Positions 1 to 10,359 of a DNA stretch of 64,000 nt are shown piece after piece (within the stretch, counting starts at the first letter, position 1; each line of letters starts with the position of its first letter). The position numbers and the translations under genes were made by a program. The DNA is taken from the NCBI GenBank assembly GCA_002748155.1, contig PDRO01000006.1:1-64000 (forward strand), in the 5' to 3' direction. The notes beneath the pieces were generated by a model. The model searched no databases and was not told the DNA's origin. It worked only from the letters and a program-made list of their open reading frames with translations. The stretch is from Actinomycetales bacterium. GTDB lineage: Bacteria; Actinomycetota; Actinomycetes; Actinomycetales; Dermatophilaceae.

Positions 1-56
1 GTGGGCCCTCCTACGCGACAACCGCGTCTTCACCCCAACCAAACCCGAGCCCCGAG

Positions 57-265
57 TGGCTTGACAACATCATTGAGAATCCACCGGCGGACACACGAAC
101 ATCGATAAAGCGGTGCCGTTGTGCGGGTTCCATCACCACCGGGTCCACGACCCCACCTACACCCACCAGATCGACACCGACCAGCACGGCATCAAAACCG
201 TCCACTTCCACCGGGTCGCATCCGAACGATCGCGGCCATGGCAGACGGAGCACCGACGATGCTGA
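57..265 (+). pseudogene. 3' fragment of an HNH endonuclease (DUF222-type), frameshifted
   Basis: The frame ending at the TGA at 263–265 reads STGGHTNIDKAVPLCGFHHH then RVHD, which is the C-terminal half of an HNH domain of the kind fused to DUF222 in actinobacteria (GG.T...N.. LC..HH...H). The bases just upstream read WLDNIIE in another frame, matching the expected D-[HN]-I-I-E lead-in, so a frameshift lies near position 77. No start codon, no intact N-terminal domain and a stop at 74–76 in the main frame mark it as dead. These families occur as many scattered copies in actinobacterial genomes. The gene would begin outside the window. Alternative: the fragment could belong to a differently spliced HNH family. 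Confidence 0.6.
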
Positions 266-647
266 CCACCCCCAGCCCGCCGCGCGCCAGGCAGCATTGC
301 GGACGCTCGCCACCGGTGACCGACCGGAACCACCCCGCCGGATACTTCGGAGTGCCTCCGAATTGGCGTGCCTCCGAATCGGGCGCCGCCGTCTTGAGCG
401 CCTGCCGACCGTGACCGGCCGGAAACACCCCGAGCGCCGGGCTCCGGTGACTGACCGAAGTGACCTCACATCCGGCTGCTCGCAGCAGCTTCTCGGTCTC
501 AGCGCGCGCCGACTCAGGGCGCCACCGACCGGAGCACCTCTTCGGTGCCCGCTGACCGGCGCTGGCCGGAACGGCCACCGCGGGAGAAGCACCTATCCAG
601 CACCGGTACGCGGGCGGTGGATCGGGGTCGGACGCGCGATCCGAGAG
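266..647. other. Non-coding, degenerate spacer with short direct repeats
   Basis: No convincing gene is seen between the HNH relic and the end of the SUF-like scaffold gene. The stretch contains short direct repeats: GTGCCTCCGAAT at 352–363 and again at 368–379, and a GTGACCG.CCGGAA.CACCCCG-like motif near 316 and again near 411. These look like decayed duplicated material downstream of the HNH relic. Overlapping long open frames on both strands here are arginine/proline-rich and have no family signature. Confidence 0.45.
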
Positions 648-1766
648 TCAGAGGGCGCCGCTGCGCGCCTTCGCGACCATCGCCTGTACCTCGTCGGCCA
701 CATGCTCGGGCAACCAGTCCCGATCCAACTGCAGGAAGCCACGCACGATGAGGTCCCGCGCCGCATCCTCGTCGAGCCCGGTTGCCATCAGGTAGGCGAG
801 CTTGTCCTCGGTGATCATGCCGATCGAAGCCTCGTGGGAGAGCTGCGAGAACGGACTATGCGCCACCAACCCAGGCGTTGACTCGATGAATCCCTCGACG
901 CCGATCTTGAGGCCATCGCAACCCAAGTAGCCGTCCGAGTGGTCTCCTCGGCCTACGAGGGTCGCGTGGTTGCGGATGATGCCACCGCCGGTGACCATGC
1001 GGGCGATGCTCTCGGCGTGGGCGTCTTCGCCGTTGAGCTCGATGCGACTCGTGGATGTCCGCTCGCTACCAGCCGATGCGAACATCACCGACTCATCGGT
1101 CGAGATCGCTTGATCGTGCAGGATCGTCGTGCTCCAGTCCTCGTGCCGCGCCACTGGCGAGAGCATGACCGACGTGTCTCCGTGAACGGCTCCCACGCCT
1201 ACGTCGGTGGCTCCGAAGCTCGCGACCTCCATGTTCTCGCCCCAGTGTTCGATCGACACGGAGTGGTAGACCGAGCGTGGACGCAAATAGGTCTCGGAAA
1301 CCGACAGGTGCGCACCGCGTCGGACCGAGTCCGACACCGAGGAGCCGGAGACGACCTCAAGCTCGGCACCCTCCTCAAGGATGGTGACACAGTGCACATA
1401 CTGGTGCGCCTGCGGGGTCTCCATCATGGTGAAGGTCTGCACGGGTAGCCGCACCCGGGCGCCTTCCTTGACGTGGATGAAGTGCCCGACCGGGGACAAC
1501 TGGAGCTCGACAGCACGGGCGAGCCGCACGTCCGTAGTCGGGTCCACGAGACCGAAGAGCAGGTCCTGCACCCAGTCGTAGCGGACGAGGGCTTCGGAGA
1601 TCGGTAGTACTTCGACTTGCGAGTCCTCGACATCGATATGGGTTACATCGCGGTCCACGACCACGGCGGTCGCGGCTCGCTCCCGCTCGGGGTGATATCC
1701 CACTCGGGCTAGGGCTTGCTGTTCGGCCTCGGTCAACGGCACATCAGTACGGGCGACGGTGCTCAT
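648..1766 (-). CDS. SUF-like Fe-S scaffold protein (SufB/SufD family, minimal two-gene type)
   Basis: A 372-residue SufB/SufD-family beta-helix scaffold for iron-sulfur cluster assembly, expected to work in the cytoplasm with the SufC ATPase encoded just upstream (ATGA overlap; AAGGAGA ribosome site inside sufC). It keeps a SufB-type Cys at about residue 283 (GCDG) and the HEA glutamate at about 312. The spacing of 29 equals that between the essential Cys405 and Glu434 of E. coli SufB, so it is SufB-like rather than SufD-like. It is much shorter than SufB (about 495 aa) or SufD (about 423 aa). No sufD, sufS, sufU or sufT is nearby. This matches the two-gene 'SMS' (SUF-like minimal system) arrangement. 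Whether it is the main or an accessory system cannot be told from this window. Confidence 0.85.
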   Translation of the reverse strand: MSTVARTDVPLTEAEQQALARVGYHPERERAATAVVVDRDVTHIDVEDSQVEVLPISEALVRYDWVQDLLFGLVDPTTDVRLARAVELQLSPVGHFIHVKEGARVRLPVQTFTMMETPQAHQYVHCVTILEEGAELEVVSGSSVSDSVRRGAHLSVSETYLRPRSVYHSVSIEHWGENMEVASFGATDVGVGAVHGDTSVMLSPVARHEDWSTTILHDQAISTDESVMFASAGSERTSTSRIELNGEDAHAESIARMVTGGGIIRNHATLVGRGDHSDGYLGCDGLKIGVEGFIESTPGLVAHSPFSQLSHEASIGMITEDKLAYLMATGLDEDAARDLIVRGFLQLDRDWLPEHVADEVQAMVAKARSGAL

Positions 1767-2512
1767 GCGTGAATCTCCTTCCGCTGGGCCACTCCAGCGG
1801 CCTCGTTGTAACCGTCGCGGGCGATCGCAGCGAAGATCTCGCGAGCGTCACCCGATGCGGCGATGCGGCCGTCGATCATGACGTGACCGTGGGTCGCTTC
1901 GATGTAGTCAAGAATGAAACCGGTGTGGGTGATGATGAGGGCGCTACGTTGCCGACCATCCGCATGAGGGGCGCGGATGAGCTCGTTGATGGCCTGGCCG
2001 ACCGCTTGGATGTGCTCTAGGTCGACCCCGGACTCGGGCTCGTCGAAGAGACAAATCCGTGGTTGCTGCAGGGCCAGCTTGAGGACCTCCCAGCGTTTCA
2101 TCTCTCCGCCCGAGAAGTTCTTGTTGAGGATCCGATCAGCGAGGGCGGTCAGATCGAGTGACTCCGAGAGCTCAGGGAATCGGGTGGTGGCGTCCATCGC
2201 CTCCACCAACCGGGCGACGGTCACCCCCTCGAAGTGGGGCGGCCGTTGGAAGGCTAGCCCTAACCCGGCACTGGCTCGCGCGTCGATCGACAGGTCCTGA
2301 ATCGGCCGTCCGTCGACCTCGATCGTTCCTTCTGCCTCATAGGGCGGCAAGCCCATGATCGCGGCGAGCAACGACGACTTCCCGGACCCGTTGGGGCCGA
2401 AGAGCACATGCACCTCGCCTTCGTTGATGTCAAGTTGGACGTCGGCGCAGATGCGTGCACCGCCCGCCTTGACATTGACATCGCGCAACCGGAGCGCGGG
2501 TGTGCCGGTCAT
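1763..2512 (-). CDS. sufC: SufC-type ABC ATPase of the two-gene SUF-like system
   Basis: A 249-residue soluble ABC ATPase. Walker A GPNGSGKSS lies at residues 39–47, the signature is a SufC-type NFSGGEMKRWE, and Walker B is CLFDEPESGVDLEHI, with the D-loop glycine typical of SufC. A GAGGAGG ribosome site sits 6–12 bases before the ATG. It is first in the operon and overlaps the scaffold gene by four bases, implying coupled synthesis of a SufB/D–SufC complex. SufC drives scaffold rearrangement during cluster assembly; there is no membrane partner, so it is not a transporter. The divergent XRE gene starts about 195 bp away. Confidence 0.92.
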   Translation of the reverse strand: MTGTPALRLRDVNVKAGGARICADVQLDINEGEVHVLFGPNGSGKSSLLAAIMGLPPYEAEGTIEVDGRPIQDLSIDARASAGLGLAFQRPPHFEGVTVARLVEAMDATTRFPELSESLDLTALADRILNKNFSGGEMKRWEVLKLALQQPRICLFDEPESGVDLEHIQAVGQAINELIRAPHADGRQRSALIITHTGFILDYIEATHGHVMIDGRIAASGDAREIFAAIARDGYNEAAGVAQRKEIHA

Positions 2513-2706
2513 GATGCCTCCTCACGCGGAACCTCCGTTGACCCCACGTTTTCATGGTAATCCGCTGGCCAACGCGCGCCGCTGTGACTGCGGACATACT
2601 CAAGCAACGCTGGTTGTCCCCAGCCTCATCGATCGCTGCACCATCATCCACAGGGAGCGACCAGGGGGCTTCCCTGGCCCGGCCCGTCCCGACGAGAGTT
2701 CCAGGT

Positions 2707-3033
2707 GTGAGCACGCGGATAGGTCAGGCAATCTCTCGCACCCGGTCGGATTCGGGCTACCGGCTGGTGCTCCCCGACGAGATCGGGCGGGCCCTGCGCG
2801 CCCATCGGCGACTACTCGGGCTCAGCCGCGACGAGTATGCCGCGCGTCGCGGCTGGAGCACTGCATGGGTGGTCGCTCTAGAGACGAACGCCGGACAACT
2901 GACCCTGGTCGAAGTGATGGCCGCCCTCGAGAGCACGCCGTTCCGCCTATACCTCGGCTCGGCACCCAGCTGCCCGGCATCCCAGGATGCGCAGCAATCG
3001 TCAGTACTACTGCCCCTGCGAGCGACCGCGTAG
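2707..3033 (+). CDS. Small XRE-family helix-turn-helix protein
   Basis: 108 residues from a GTG start. A Cro/C1-type HTH covers about residues 25–80: the segment IGRALRAHRRLLGLSRDEYA and the following recognition helix (RRGWSTAWVVALE) fit the fold, followed by 'LTLVEVMAALESTPFRLYL'. An upstream ATG at 2554 would add 51 residues with no family look, so GTG was preferred; the ribosome site is weak. It is divergent from sufC, and a role in controlling that operon is inference from position only. The last 25 residues are low complexity. Confidence 0.6.
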   Translation: MSTRIGQAISRTRSDSGYRLVLPDEIGRALRAHRRLLGLSRDEYAARRGWSTAWVVALETNAGQLTLVEVMAALESTPFRLYLGSAPSCPASQDAQQSSVLLPLRATA

Positions 3034-3188
3034 CCGCCGACCTCCCCAAGACGCGGGCACACACGCGCACAAGTGTGAGCATTTCACGCAACCCAAGCAG
3101 TCAACCCGTCGAAACGGCGCACACGTGTTCACATATGCGCGAGCAGGCCGGCCGCAGCGCGCCCGGTGAGCCAGCGGCACGAAGCTCG

Positions 3189-5036
<1,848 letters not shown>

Positions 5037-5054
<18 letters not shown>

Positions 5055-5078
5055 GGGAAGCAGGAGCACCCGTGCCAC
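5037..5078 (-). CDS. leuL: leuA leader peptide (attenuation)
   Basis: A 13-codon frame read from a GTG: VARVLLLPRRGEA then TGA. Three consecutive leucine codons (CTC CTG CTT) are the hallmark of a leu attenuation leader, and leuA leader peptides with Leu runs are described in Actinobacteria. It ends 84 bases upstream of leuA, in the first arm of a GC-rich hairpin. There is no Shine-Dalgarno, but a CATACT −10 element ends exactly seven bases before the GTG, so the transcript would start on the start codon (leaderless translation). Confidence 0.72.
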
Positions 5079-5085
5079 GGGAGTC

Positions 5086-5115
5086 AGTATGCCGGGCGGC
5101 CCGGCAACCGGCCAA
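5086..5115 (-). promoter_or_regulatory. Putative leuA promoter giving a leaderless leader peptide
   Basis: Minus strand −35 TTGGCC (5110–5115), 18-base spacer, −10 CATACT (5086–5091), then seven bases to the GTG of the leader peptide. The distance places the likely transcription start on the GTG itself. The −35 matches TTGACA at four of six positions. Inference from sequence only. Confidence 0.5.
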
Positions 5116-5200
5116 CTCCCCTCATCGGCGTGTCCGGATCATGGACACCTCGTCCCAAGCCATCTCGGGACTATGCCGATCGGGCGTTGGGGTCGCGGCA

Positions 5201-5226
5201 TCGCCACGAGTTCGGCATCGTGGCGA
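5201..5226 (-). terminator. Hairpin downstream of era
   Basis: Perfect nine-base arms TCGCCACGA / TCGTGGCGA with an eight-base loop, 18 bases past the era stop codon. There is no U tract on the minus strand, which is common for actinobacterial terminators. It separates the era operon from the leuA promoter. Confidence 0.6.
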
Positions 5227-5243
5227 CCGTGCCCAAGGCGGCG

Positions 5244-6236
5244 CTAAAAACCTAACCGCTGCAACGCTTTCGGGTCGCGCTGCCAATCCTTGGCAACCTT
5301 GACGTGCAGGTCCAGGAACACCTTGGTGTCGAGCAATCGTTCGATCCCGGTGCGGGCCCGGGTGCCCACCTCACGCAGTCGTGAGCCGCCTCGCCCGATG
5401 ACGATCGCCTTTTGGCTGGGTCGTTCGACGAAGACCGAAACACGCACGTCGAGCATTGGATCATCCTCGGGCCGTCCCTGTCGCGGCACGACCTCCTCGA
5501 CGACGACGGCCAGCGAATGCGGCAACTCGTCACGCACGCCTTCCAGCGCCGCCTCACGGACCAACTCGGCGATCATCACCCACTCCGGCTCGTCGGTGCG
5601 GGTCTGTTCGGGGTAGAGCGGCGGCGACTCGGGCAGCAGCCCGGCCAGGACCTGACGCACGTCGTCGACTTGTCGGCCCTCGGTCGCCGAGCACGGCACG
5701 ACCGCAGCCCAGTCGCCGAGTCGGTCGACGTCGACGAGCTGACGCACCAAGCGGTCGCGTGGCACGAGGTCGATCTTGGTGACCACGGCAACCACCGGGA
5801 TCCGCTTGGCGCGCTGTAGGTCGGCGAGCTCGGCAGCGATGAACTGGTCTCCCGGTCCGACACGTTGGTCGGCCGGCACGCAGAACCCCACCACGTCGAC
5901 ATCCAGCAGGGTCGCACGCACCAGGTCGTTGAGTCGCTCCCCGAGCAAGGTGCGTGGTCGATGCCAACCCGGCGTGTCGACGAGCACGAGTTGCGAGTCA
6001 CCGCTCGTCGAGATGCCACGGATCGTATGCCGGGTGGTCTGTGGCCGCGACGAGGTGATCGCGACCTTCTGCCCCACTAAGGCGTTGGTCAGGGTGGACT
6101 TGCCGGCATTGGGCCGCCCTACCAGACAGGCGAATCCGGCTCGGTATGCCGGGGGCTCGCCAGCGAGCGGCTGGTTCAGCTCGCCGGTGGGCTCGCCGTC
6201 GGGCGGGTGGTTCAGCTCGGCCGTGGGGTCAGTCAT
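5244..6236 (-). CDS. era: GTPase Era
   Basis: 330 residues. Era is a ribosome-assembly GTPase binding the 3' end of 16S rRNA. The N-terminal G domain carries GRPNAGKST (G1), DTPGW (G3) and TKID (G4). The C-terminal KH RNA-binding domain carries GRGGSRLREVG near residue 275, with the usual KVAKDW…ALQRLGF end. The chosen ATG at 6236 is four bases after the stop of the upstream CNNM gene and has AAGGATGAG before it; earlier in-frame starts would run into that gene. The first ~40 residues (P/E/G-rich) are a poorly conserved extension. It is the last gene of a ybeY–CNNM–era operon. Confidence 0.95.
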   Translation of the reverse strand: MTDPTAELNHPPDGEPTGELNQPLAGEPPAYRAGFACLVGRPNAGKSTLTNALVGQKVAITSSRPQTTRHTIRGISTSGDSQLVLVDTPGWHRPRTLLGERLNDLVRATLLDVDVVGFCVPADQRVGPGDQFIAAELADLQRAKRIPVVAVVTKIDLVPRDRLVRQLVDVDRLGDWAAVVPCSATEGRQVDDVRQVLAGLLPESPPLYPEQTRTDEPEWVMIAELVREAALEGVRDELPHSLAVVVEEVVPRQGRPEDDPMLDVRVSVFVERPSQKAIVIGRGGSRLREVGTRARTGIERLLDTKVFLDLHVKVAKDWQRDPKALQRLGF

Positions 6237-6240
6237 CAGC

Positions 6241-7557
6241 TCATCCTTCGGCGCCGAGTGACCCATGAGGCTGCGACTCGGTCGGTAACTCGGCACGGGA
6301 GTCGGCAAGCGACTCGAGCGGGCGGACGACGACGGTGGCCACCCGGTGCCGGTGGGCCATCCGCTCGGCCGTGACCGACAGCCCGGCGACCTCGGCGCAG
6401 GCACCTGCGTGTGGCACCCAGCCCAAAGCCTTGGTCAGCAATCCACCGATCGTGTCGACCTCGTCTTCGTCGATATCGAGGTCGAAGAGCTCACCGACGT
6501 CGTCGATGTGCATCCGGGCGGGGACGCGGTAGCCACCGTGGGCGAGCTGCTCGACGCCCGGCTCTTCCCGGTCGTGTTCGTCGGAGATCTCACCGACGAT
6601 CTCTTCGAGGATGTCCTCGATCGTCACCAGCCCCGCGGTGCCTCCGTATTCGTCGACGACGATGGCGAAATGGCTCTGGTCGCGTTGCATCTCACGCAGC
6701 AGGTCGTCGATGGGTTTGCTCTCGGGCACGAACGCCATCGGACGCATGATCGTCTCGCACTCGGTGACTGCCGCATCCGGGTCGGCCGTGACCCGCGCGA
6801 CGATGTCCTTGAGATAGAGCAACCCTCGCACGTCGTCGTTGTCTTCGCCGATGACCGGTGCCCGGGAGTATCCGGTGCGCAGGAAGAGCGCGAGTGCCTT
6901 GCGCAGCGGATCGGCGCAGGCCACCGTCACCATGTCCGGGCGCGGCACCATCACCTCACGGGCCAGGGTGTCGCCGAGGTCGAAGACCGAGTCGAGCATT
7001 TCGCGCTCGTCGTCCTCGATGACCGCGCGCTTGTGCGCTTGCTCGAGCAGGTCACGCAGCTCAGCCTCCGTGGCGAACGGACCATCCCGGTAGCCCTTGC
7101 CGGGCGTGACCGCGTTGCCGATGGTGACCAGGGCACGAGCCAACGGCCCGAGCACGGTCCGCAGCCCGCACGTGATCGGGGCGGCCACCAGGGCGAACCG
7201 TTCATGGTGTTGGCGGCCCAAGGTGCGTGGCGACACCCCGACGACGATGAACGAGACCAACGCCATCGCCACGATCGCCAGGGCAACACCCTGCACCGGC
7301 GAGTCGACCAGCTGGAGCGCTGCCACCGTGATGAGCACGGCCGTGGCCGACTCGGCAACGACTCTGACGAAGGCGAGCACCGACAGGTATGGCGCCGGCT
7401 CGGCGACCACTTCGGCGAGCGATTTGGCGCCGGCCCGCTTGTCGGTCAGCAAGTGCTCGGCATGCACCCGCGACATCCGGTAGATCGCAGCCTCGCCGGC
7501 GCTGAACAGGAACGCGACGACCGTGGCCACCAGCGCGATGACGAGTTGGACAACCAT
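6241..7557 (-). CDS. CNNM/CorC-type membrane protein with CBS domains
   Basis: 438 residues. An N-terminal CNNM (DUF21) domain has membrane segments at about 3–20, 60–85, 92–112 and 120–140. A CBS pair follows (VMVPRPDMV … ARV then MRPMAFVPE … [23 protein letters not shown]), then a CorC_HlyC C-terminal domain. The family is linked to Mg2+ or other cation efflux; the old name 'hemolysin' is not supported. It lies between ybeY and era, the usual actinobacterial position, and is likely co-transcribed with both. Two further paralogues lie at 31.1–33.6 kb. Confidence 0.9.
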   Translation of the reverse strand: MVVQLVIALVATVVAFLFSAGEAAIYRMSRVHAEHLLTDKRAGAKSLAEVVAEPAPYLSVLAFVRVVAESATAVLITVAALQLVDSPVQGVALAIVAMALVSFIVVGVSPRTLGRQHHERFALVAAPITCGLRTVLGPLARALVTIGNAVTPGKGYRDGPFATEAELRDLLEQAHKRAVIEDDEREMLDSVFDLGDTLAREVMVPRPDMVTVACADPLRKALALFLRTGYSRAPVIGEDNDDVRGLLYLKDIVARVTADPDAAVTECETIMRPMAFVPESKPIDDLLREMQRDQSHFAIVVDEYGGTAGLVTIEDILEEIVGEISDEHDREEPGVEQLAHGGYRVPARMHIDDVGELFDLDIDEDEVDTIGGLLTKALGWVPHAGACAEVAGLSVTAERMAHRHRVATVVVRPLESLADSRAELPTESQPHGSLGAEG

Positions 7558-7570
7558 GACGGCCCGCCAG

Positions 7571-8029
7571 TCAGCGCCGACGACCGGCGAGGAAGGTCAG
7601 CAATAGTTGCCGTTGCAGCTCGAACATCTCGTCCCGATCGGTGGTCTCCGCGTGGTCGAAACCCAACAGGTGCAGGATGCCGTGGGTGGTGAGCAGCAAC
7701 AGCTCTTCGACGGGGGCATGGCCCGCTTCGGCAGCCTGTCGTTCGGCCACGGTGGGGCACAAGACGACATCACCGAGCACACCTTCCGGTGGTGGTGCGC
7801 CGACGCGGCCGGGGCGTAACTCGTCCATCGGGAAGCTCAAGACATCGGTCGGGCCGGGCAACTGCATCCAGCGTTGATGCAAGTGGGCCATGGTCGCCTC
7901 GTCGACAAGGGTGATGACCAGGTCGGCATCGGGATGTACGTGCATTTGCCCGAGCACGTGCCGGGCGCACCCGACCAACTCGACCTCGTCGACGGCATAC
8001 CCGCACTCGTTGAGGACGTCGATGCTCAT
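7571..8029 (-). CDS. ybeY: Endoribonuclease YbeY
   Basis: 152 residues, normal length. The zinc-binding HGILHLLGFDH motif (H-x3-H-x5-H) sits at about residues 117–127. YbeY is a single-strand endoribonuclease acting in 16S rRNA 3'-end maturation and ribosome quality control. Its ATG overlaps the phoH stop by four bases (ATGA), so translation is probably coupled to phoH; the CNNM gene follows 13 bases later. Confidence 0.95.
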   Translation of the reverse strand: MSIDVLNECGYAVDEVELVGCARHVLGQMHVHPDADLVITLVDEATMAHLHQRWMQLPGPTDVLSFPMDELRPGRVGAPPPEGVLGDVVLCPTVAERQAAEAGHAPVEELLLLTTHGILHLLGFDHAETTDRDEMFELQRQLLLTFLAGRRR

Positions 8030-9126
8030 CGGTGCGACTCCCCCACGCTCCCTCGGCTCGCCCCCCGGCCCGGGCGCCGGCCACCATGCGTCCCGGCCCG
8101 GTCCCCACCATGCTCCGCGGCATTCCGTCGTGCTTCGGCTTGGTCGTAGGCGTCGACGATGGCGGTCACCAACCGGTGCCGGACCACATCCACCGAGGTG
8201 AGCTCGCAGAAGTGGATGTCCTCGACATCGCAGAGGATCTCGCGCACCTGCCGCAGACCGGAGCGGGTGCCGCCAGGCAGGTCGACCTGGGTGATGTCAC
8301 CGGTGACGACCATGGTGGAGCCGAAGCCGAGCCGGGTGAGGAACATCTTCATCTGTTCGATCGAGGTGTTCTGGGCCTCGTCGAGGATGATGAAGGCGTC
8401 GTTGAGGGTGCGCCCACGCATGTAGGCCAACGGCGCGACCTCGATCGTGCCGGAGGCCGTCAGCCGCGGAATGGTGTCGGGGTCGACCATGTCGTGCAGC
8501 GCGTCGTAGAGCGGACGTAGGTAGGGGTCGATCTTCTCGTTGAGCGTGCCCGGCAAGAAGCCGAGGCTTTCCCCGGCCTCGACTGCCGGGCGGGTGAGGA
8601 TGATCCGGTTGACTCGTTTGGCTTGCAGCGCGGCAACCGCCTTGGCCATCGCGAGATAGGTTTTCCCGGTGCCGGCCGGACCGATGCCAAAGACGATCGT
8701 GTGCGCGTCGATAGCGTCGACGTAGCGTTTCTGGCCCAGTGTCTTCGGCCGGATCGTCCGCCCGCGGTTGCTGACGATGTTGAAGGTCAGCACGTCGGCC
8801 GGACGCTCGGCGGTGTGGTCGCGCAGCATCGCGATCGAGCGCTGCACCGCGTCACGGGTCAGCACCTGGCCGGCCGCGAGCACGACGAGTAGCTCGTCGA
8901 CCAGGCGCTCGACCATGGTGACCTCGGCGCCGGGGCCGCGCAGCGACAACTCGTTGCCGCGGACGTGCATGTCCACCCCGGGGAAGGCCCGCTCGATGGT
9001 GGTCAGCAGCTCGTCGCGGGGTCCGAGGAGCGACACCATGGATACCGAACCTGGGATCGTGATCGTGTGGGTCGGCAGTCCCGTCGACTGTCGTGCCGGC
9101 TCCGGCGAACTGGACTGTTCTGACAT
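8026..9126 (-). CDS. phoH: PhoH-like ATPase
   Basis: 366 residues from the ATG at 9126 (MSEQSSS), preceded by GGAG nine bases away; upstream in-frame starts overlap the HIT gene and look unconserved. An N-terminal single-KH-like segment (SLLGPRDELLTTIE…) precedes the PhoH ATPase core with GPAGTGKTY (Walker A) and IILDEAQN (Walker B), then TGDITQVDLP. PhoH proteins next to YbeY are thought to act in RNA metabolism; the exact substrate is unknown. In the HIT–phoH–ybeY–CNNM–era cluster. Confidence 0.93.
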   Translation of the reverse strand: MSEQSSSPEPARQSTGLPTHTITIPGSVSMVSLLGPRDELLTTIERAFPGVDMHVRGNELSLRGPGAEVTMVERLVDELLVVLAAGQVLTRDAVQRSIAMLRDHTAERPADVLTFNIVSNRGRTIRPKTLGQKRYVDAIDAHTIVFGIGPAGTGKTYLAMAKAVAALQAKRVNRIILTRPAVEAGESLGFLPGTLNEKIDPYLRPLYDALHDMVDPDTIPRLTASGTIEVAPLAYMRGRTLNDAFIILDEAQNTSIEQMKMFLTRLGFGSTMVVTGDITQVDLPGGTRSGLRQVREILCDVEDIHFCELTSVDVVRHRLVTAIVDAYDQAEARRNAAEHGGDRAGTHGGRRPGRGASRGSVGESHR

Positions 9127-9223
9127 AACCGCTCCAGCATACGAGCCCACGGGATACGCGCGACCAACGTTTGACGTCGGCATGCGTGCCGGGCAGCACT
9201 TGCGCGTTGGCGTCGGGATCGAG

Positions 9224-9568
9224 TCACCCGGGTGGCCACTGCAGTGGCCGGCCACCGATCACGTGTAGGTGCGCGTGGAAGACCACCTGACCGCCGTCGG
9301 CGCCAGTGTTCGTCACCAGCCGGTAGCCGCCGTCGAGGCCGGACGTCTCGGCCACCGTGCCGGCGAGGGCGAACAAGTCGGCCAACGCGACCGGATCGTC
9401 GGACATCGCCCCGACGTCGGGAACGTGTGCTTTGGGGATGACCAGGACATGGGTAGGGGCGACCGGGTCGATGTCACGGAAGGCCAACGAGTTCTCGGTC
9501 TCCCCCACGACCTCGGCCGGGATCTCTCGGGCGATGATCTGACAGAACAGGCAGTGGTCGGCTTCCAT
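9224..9568 (-). CDS. HIT-family (HinT-like) nucleotide hydrolase
   Basis: 114 residues. It shows CLFCQII at the N terminus and the histidine triad HAHLHVIGG at about residues 98–106. HinT-type enzymes hydrolyse purine nucleoside phosphoramidates such as adenosine 5'-monophosphoramidate. It lies 9 bp downstream of rsmE and upstream of phoH on the same strand, the usual order. Confidence 0.93.
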   Translation of the reverse strand: MEADHCLFCQIIAREIPAEVVGETENSLAFRDIDPVAPTHVLVIPKAHVPDVGAMSDDPVALADLFALAGTVAETSGLDGGYRLVTNTGADGGQVVFHAHLHVIGGRPLQWPPG

Positions 9569-9577
9569 CCCCCGAGC

Positions 9578-10348
9578 CTAGCGACCGGAGCCAGGGCCGT
9601 CTGGCTGTCCCCAACGCGACCGAGAGCACAACACGGCCAGCGCGGCCGGGCCGGCGCTAGACGTGCGCAGCACTTCGGTGCCCAACCGCACCGGCCGCGC
9701 ACCGGCCGCAGCAAAGCAGTCGAGCTCGGCATCGCTGATGCCACCTTCCGGGCCGACCACGAGCACGACCACACCGGTGGTAGGCAGCGGCACCCCGGCC
9801 AGTGGGCTGGTGGCGGTTTCGTGCAACACCAGGCTCAAGCACCCGGCCCGGAGCACGTCGGCCACCCCAAGCGTGTCGACCACCTCGCGGACCTCGGGGA
9901 CCCGGGACCGGCGGGACTGTTTGGTGGCCGCCGAGACCACCGCTAGCCAGCGTCTTCGGCTTTTCTCGGCGCGCTCGCCCCGCCAGACCGTGACACTGCG
10001 CTCGGCCTGCCACGGGACGATGACGTCGACCCCGAGCTCCGTGGCTGTCTCCACTGCCTGCTCGTCCCGGCTTCCCTTGGCCAACGCTTGGACGAGCACG
10101 AATTGCGGGTCCGGCTCAGGCTCCACGCCGACCTGCTCGACACGAGCGATCAGGCAGTCCCGGTCAACCTCGGTCACTACGGCGACCGCTCGAGTGCCGC
10201 GGCCGTCCGAAACCTGGATGACCTCCCCCGGGCGCAGTCGCATGGACTGCGCGGCGTGCCGACCCTCCGGTCCGGTCAGCCGCACCTGCCGGCCTACCCC
10301 ACCGCCGACCAGGGCCGATCCCGGCACCAGGAACATGGGTGCAGTCAT
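9578..10348 (-). CDS. rsmE: 16S rRNA m3U1498 methyltransferase
   Basis: 256 residues, a SPOUT-fold methyltransferase. An N-terminal PUA-like barrel (MFLVPG … GEVIQVSDGRG) is followed by the knotted SAM-binding region with VVGPEGGISDAELD at about 196–209 and LGTEVLRTSSAGPAAL near the end. RsmE methylates N3 of U1498 in 16S rRNA. It lies directly downstream of dnaJ, 11 bp apart, as in most actinobacteria. Confidence 0.94.
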   Translation of the reverse strand: MTAPMFLVPGSALVGGGVGRQVRLTGPEGRHAAQSMRLRPGEVIQVSDGRGTRAVAVVTEVDRDCLIARVEQVGVEPEPDPQFVLVQALAKGSRDEQAVETATELGVDVIVPWQAERSVTVWRGERAEKSRRRWLAVVSAATKQSRRSRVPEVREVVDTLGVADVLRAGCLSLVLHETATSPLAGVPLPTTGVVVLVVGPEGGISDAELDCFAAAGARPVRLGTEVLRTSSAGPAALAVLCSRSRWGQPDGPGSGR

Positions 10349-10359
10349 GGACGGGCCGG

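Noticed and set aside
3034..3188. Operator-like CACACG/CGTGTG repeats downstream of leuA
   Set aside because: Short, imperfect and not upstream of any gene start; could be chance in GC-rich DNA.
6346..7692. 448-codon plus-strand frame opposite the CNNM gene
   Set aside because: Antisense shadow; runs across the real gene boundary into ybeY.
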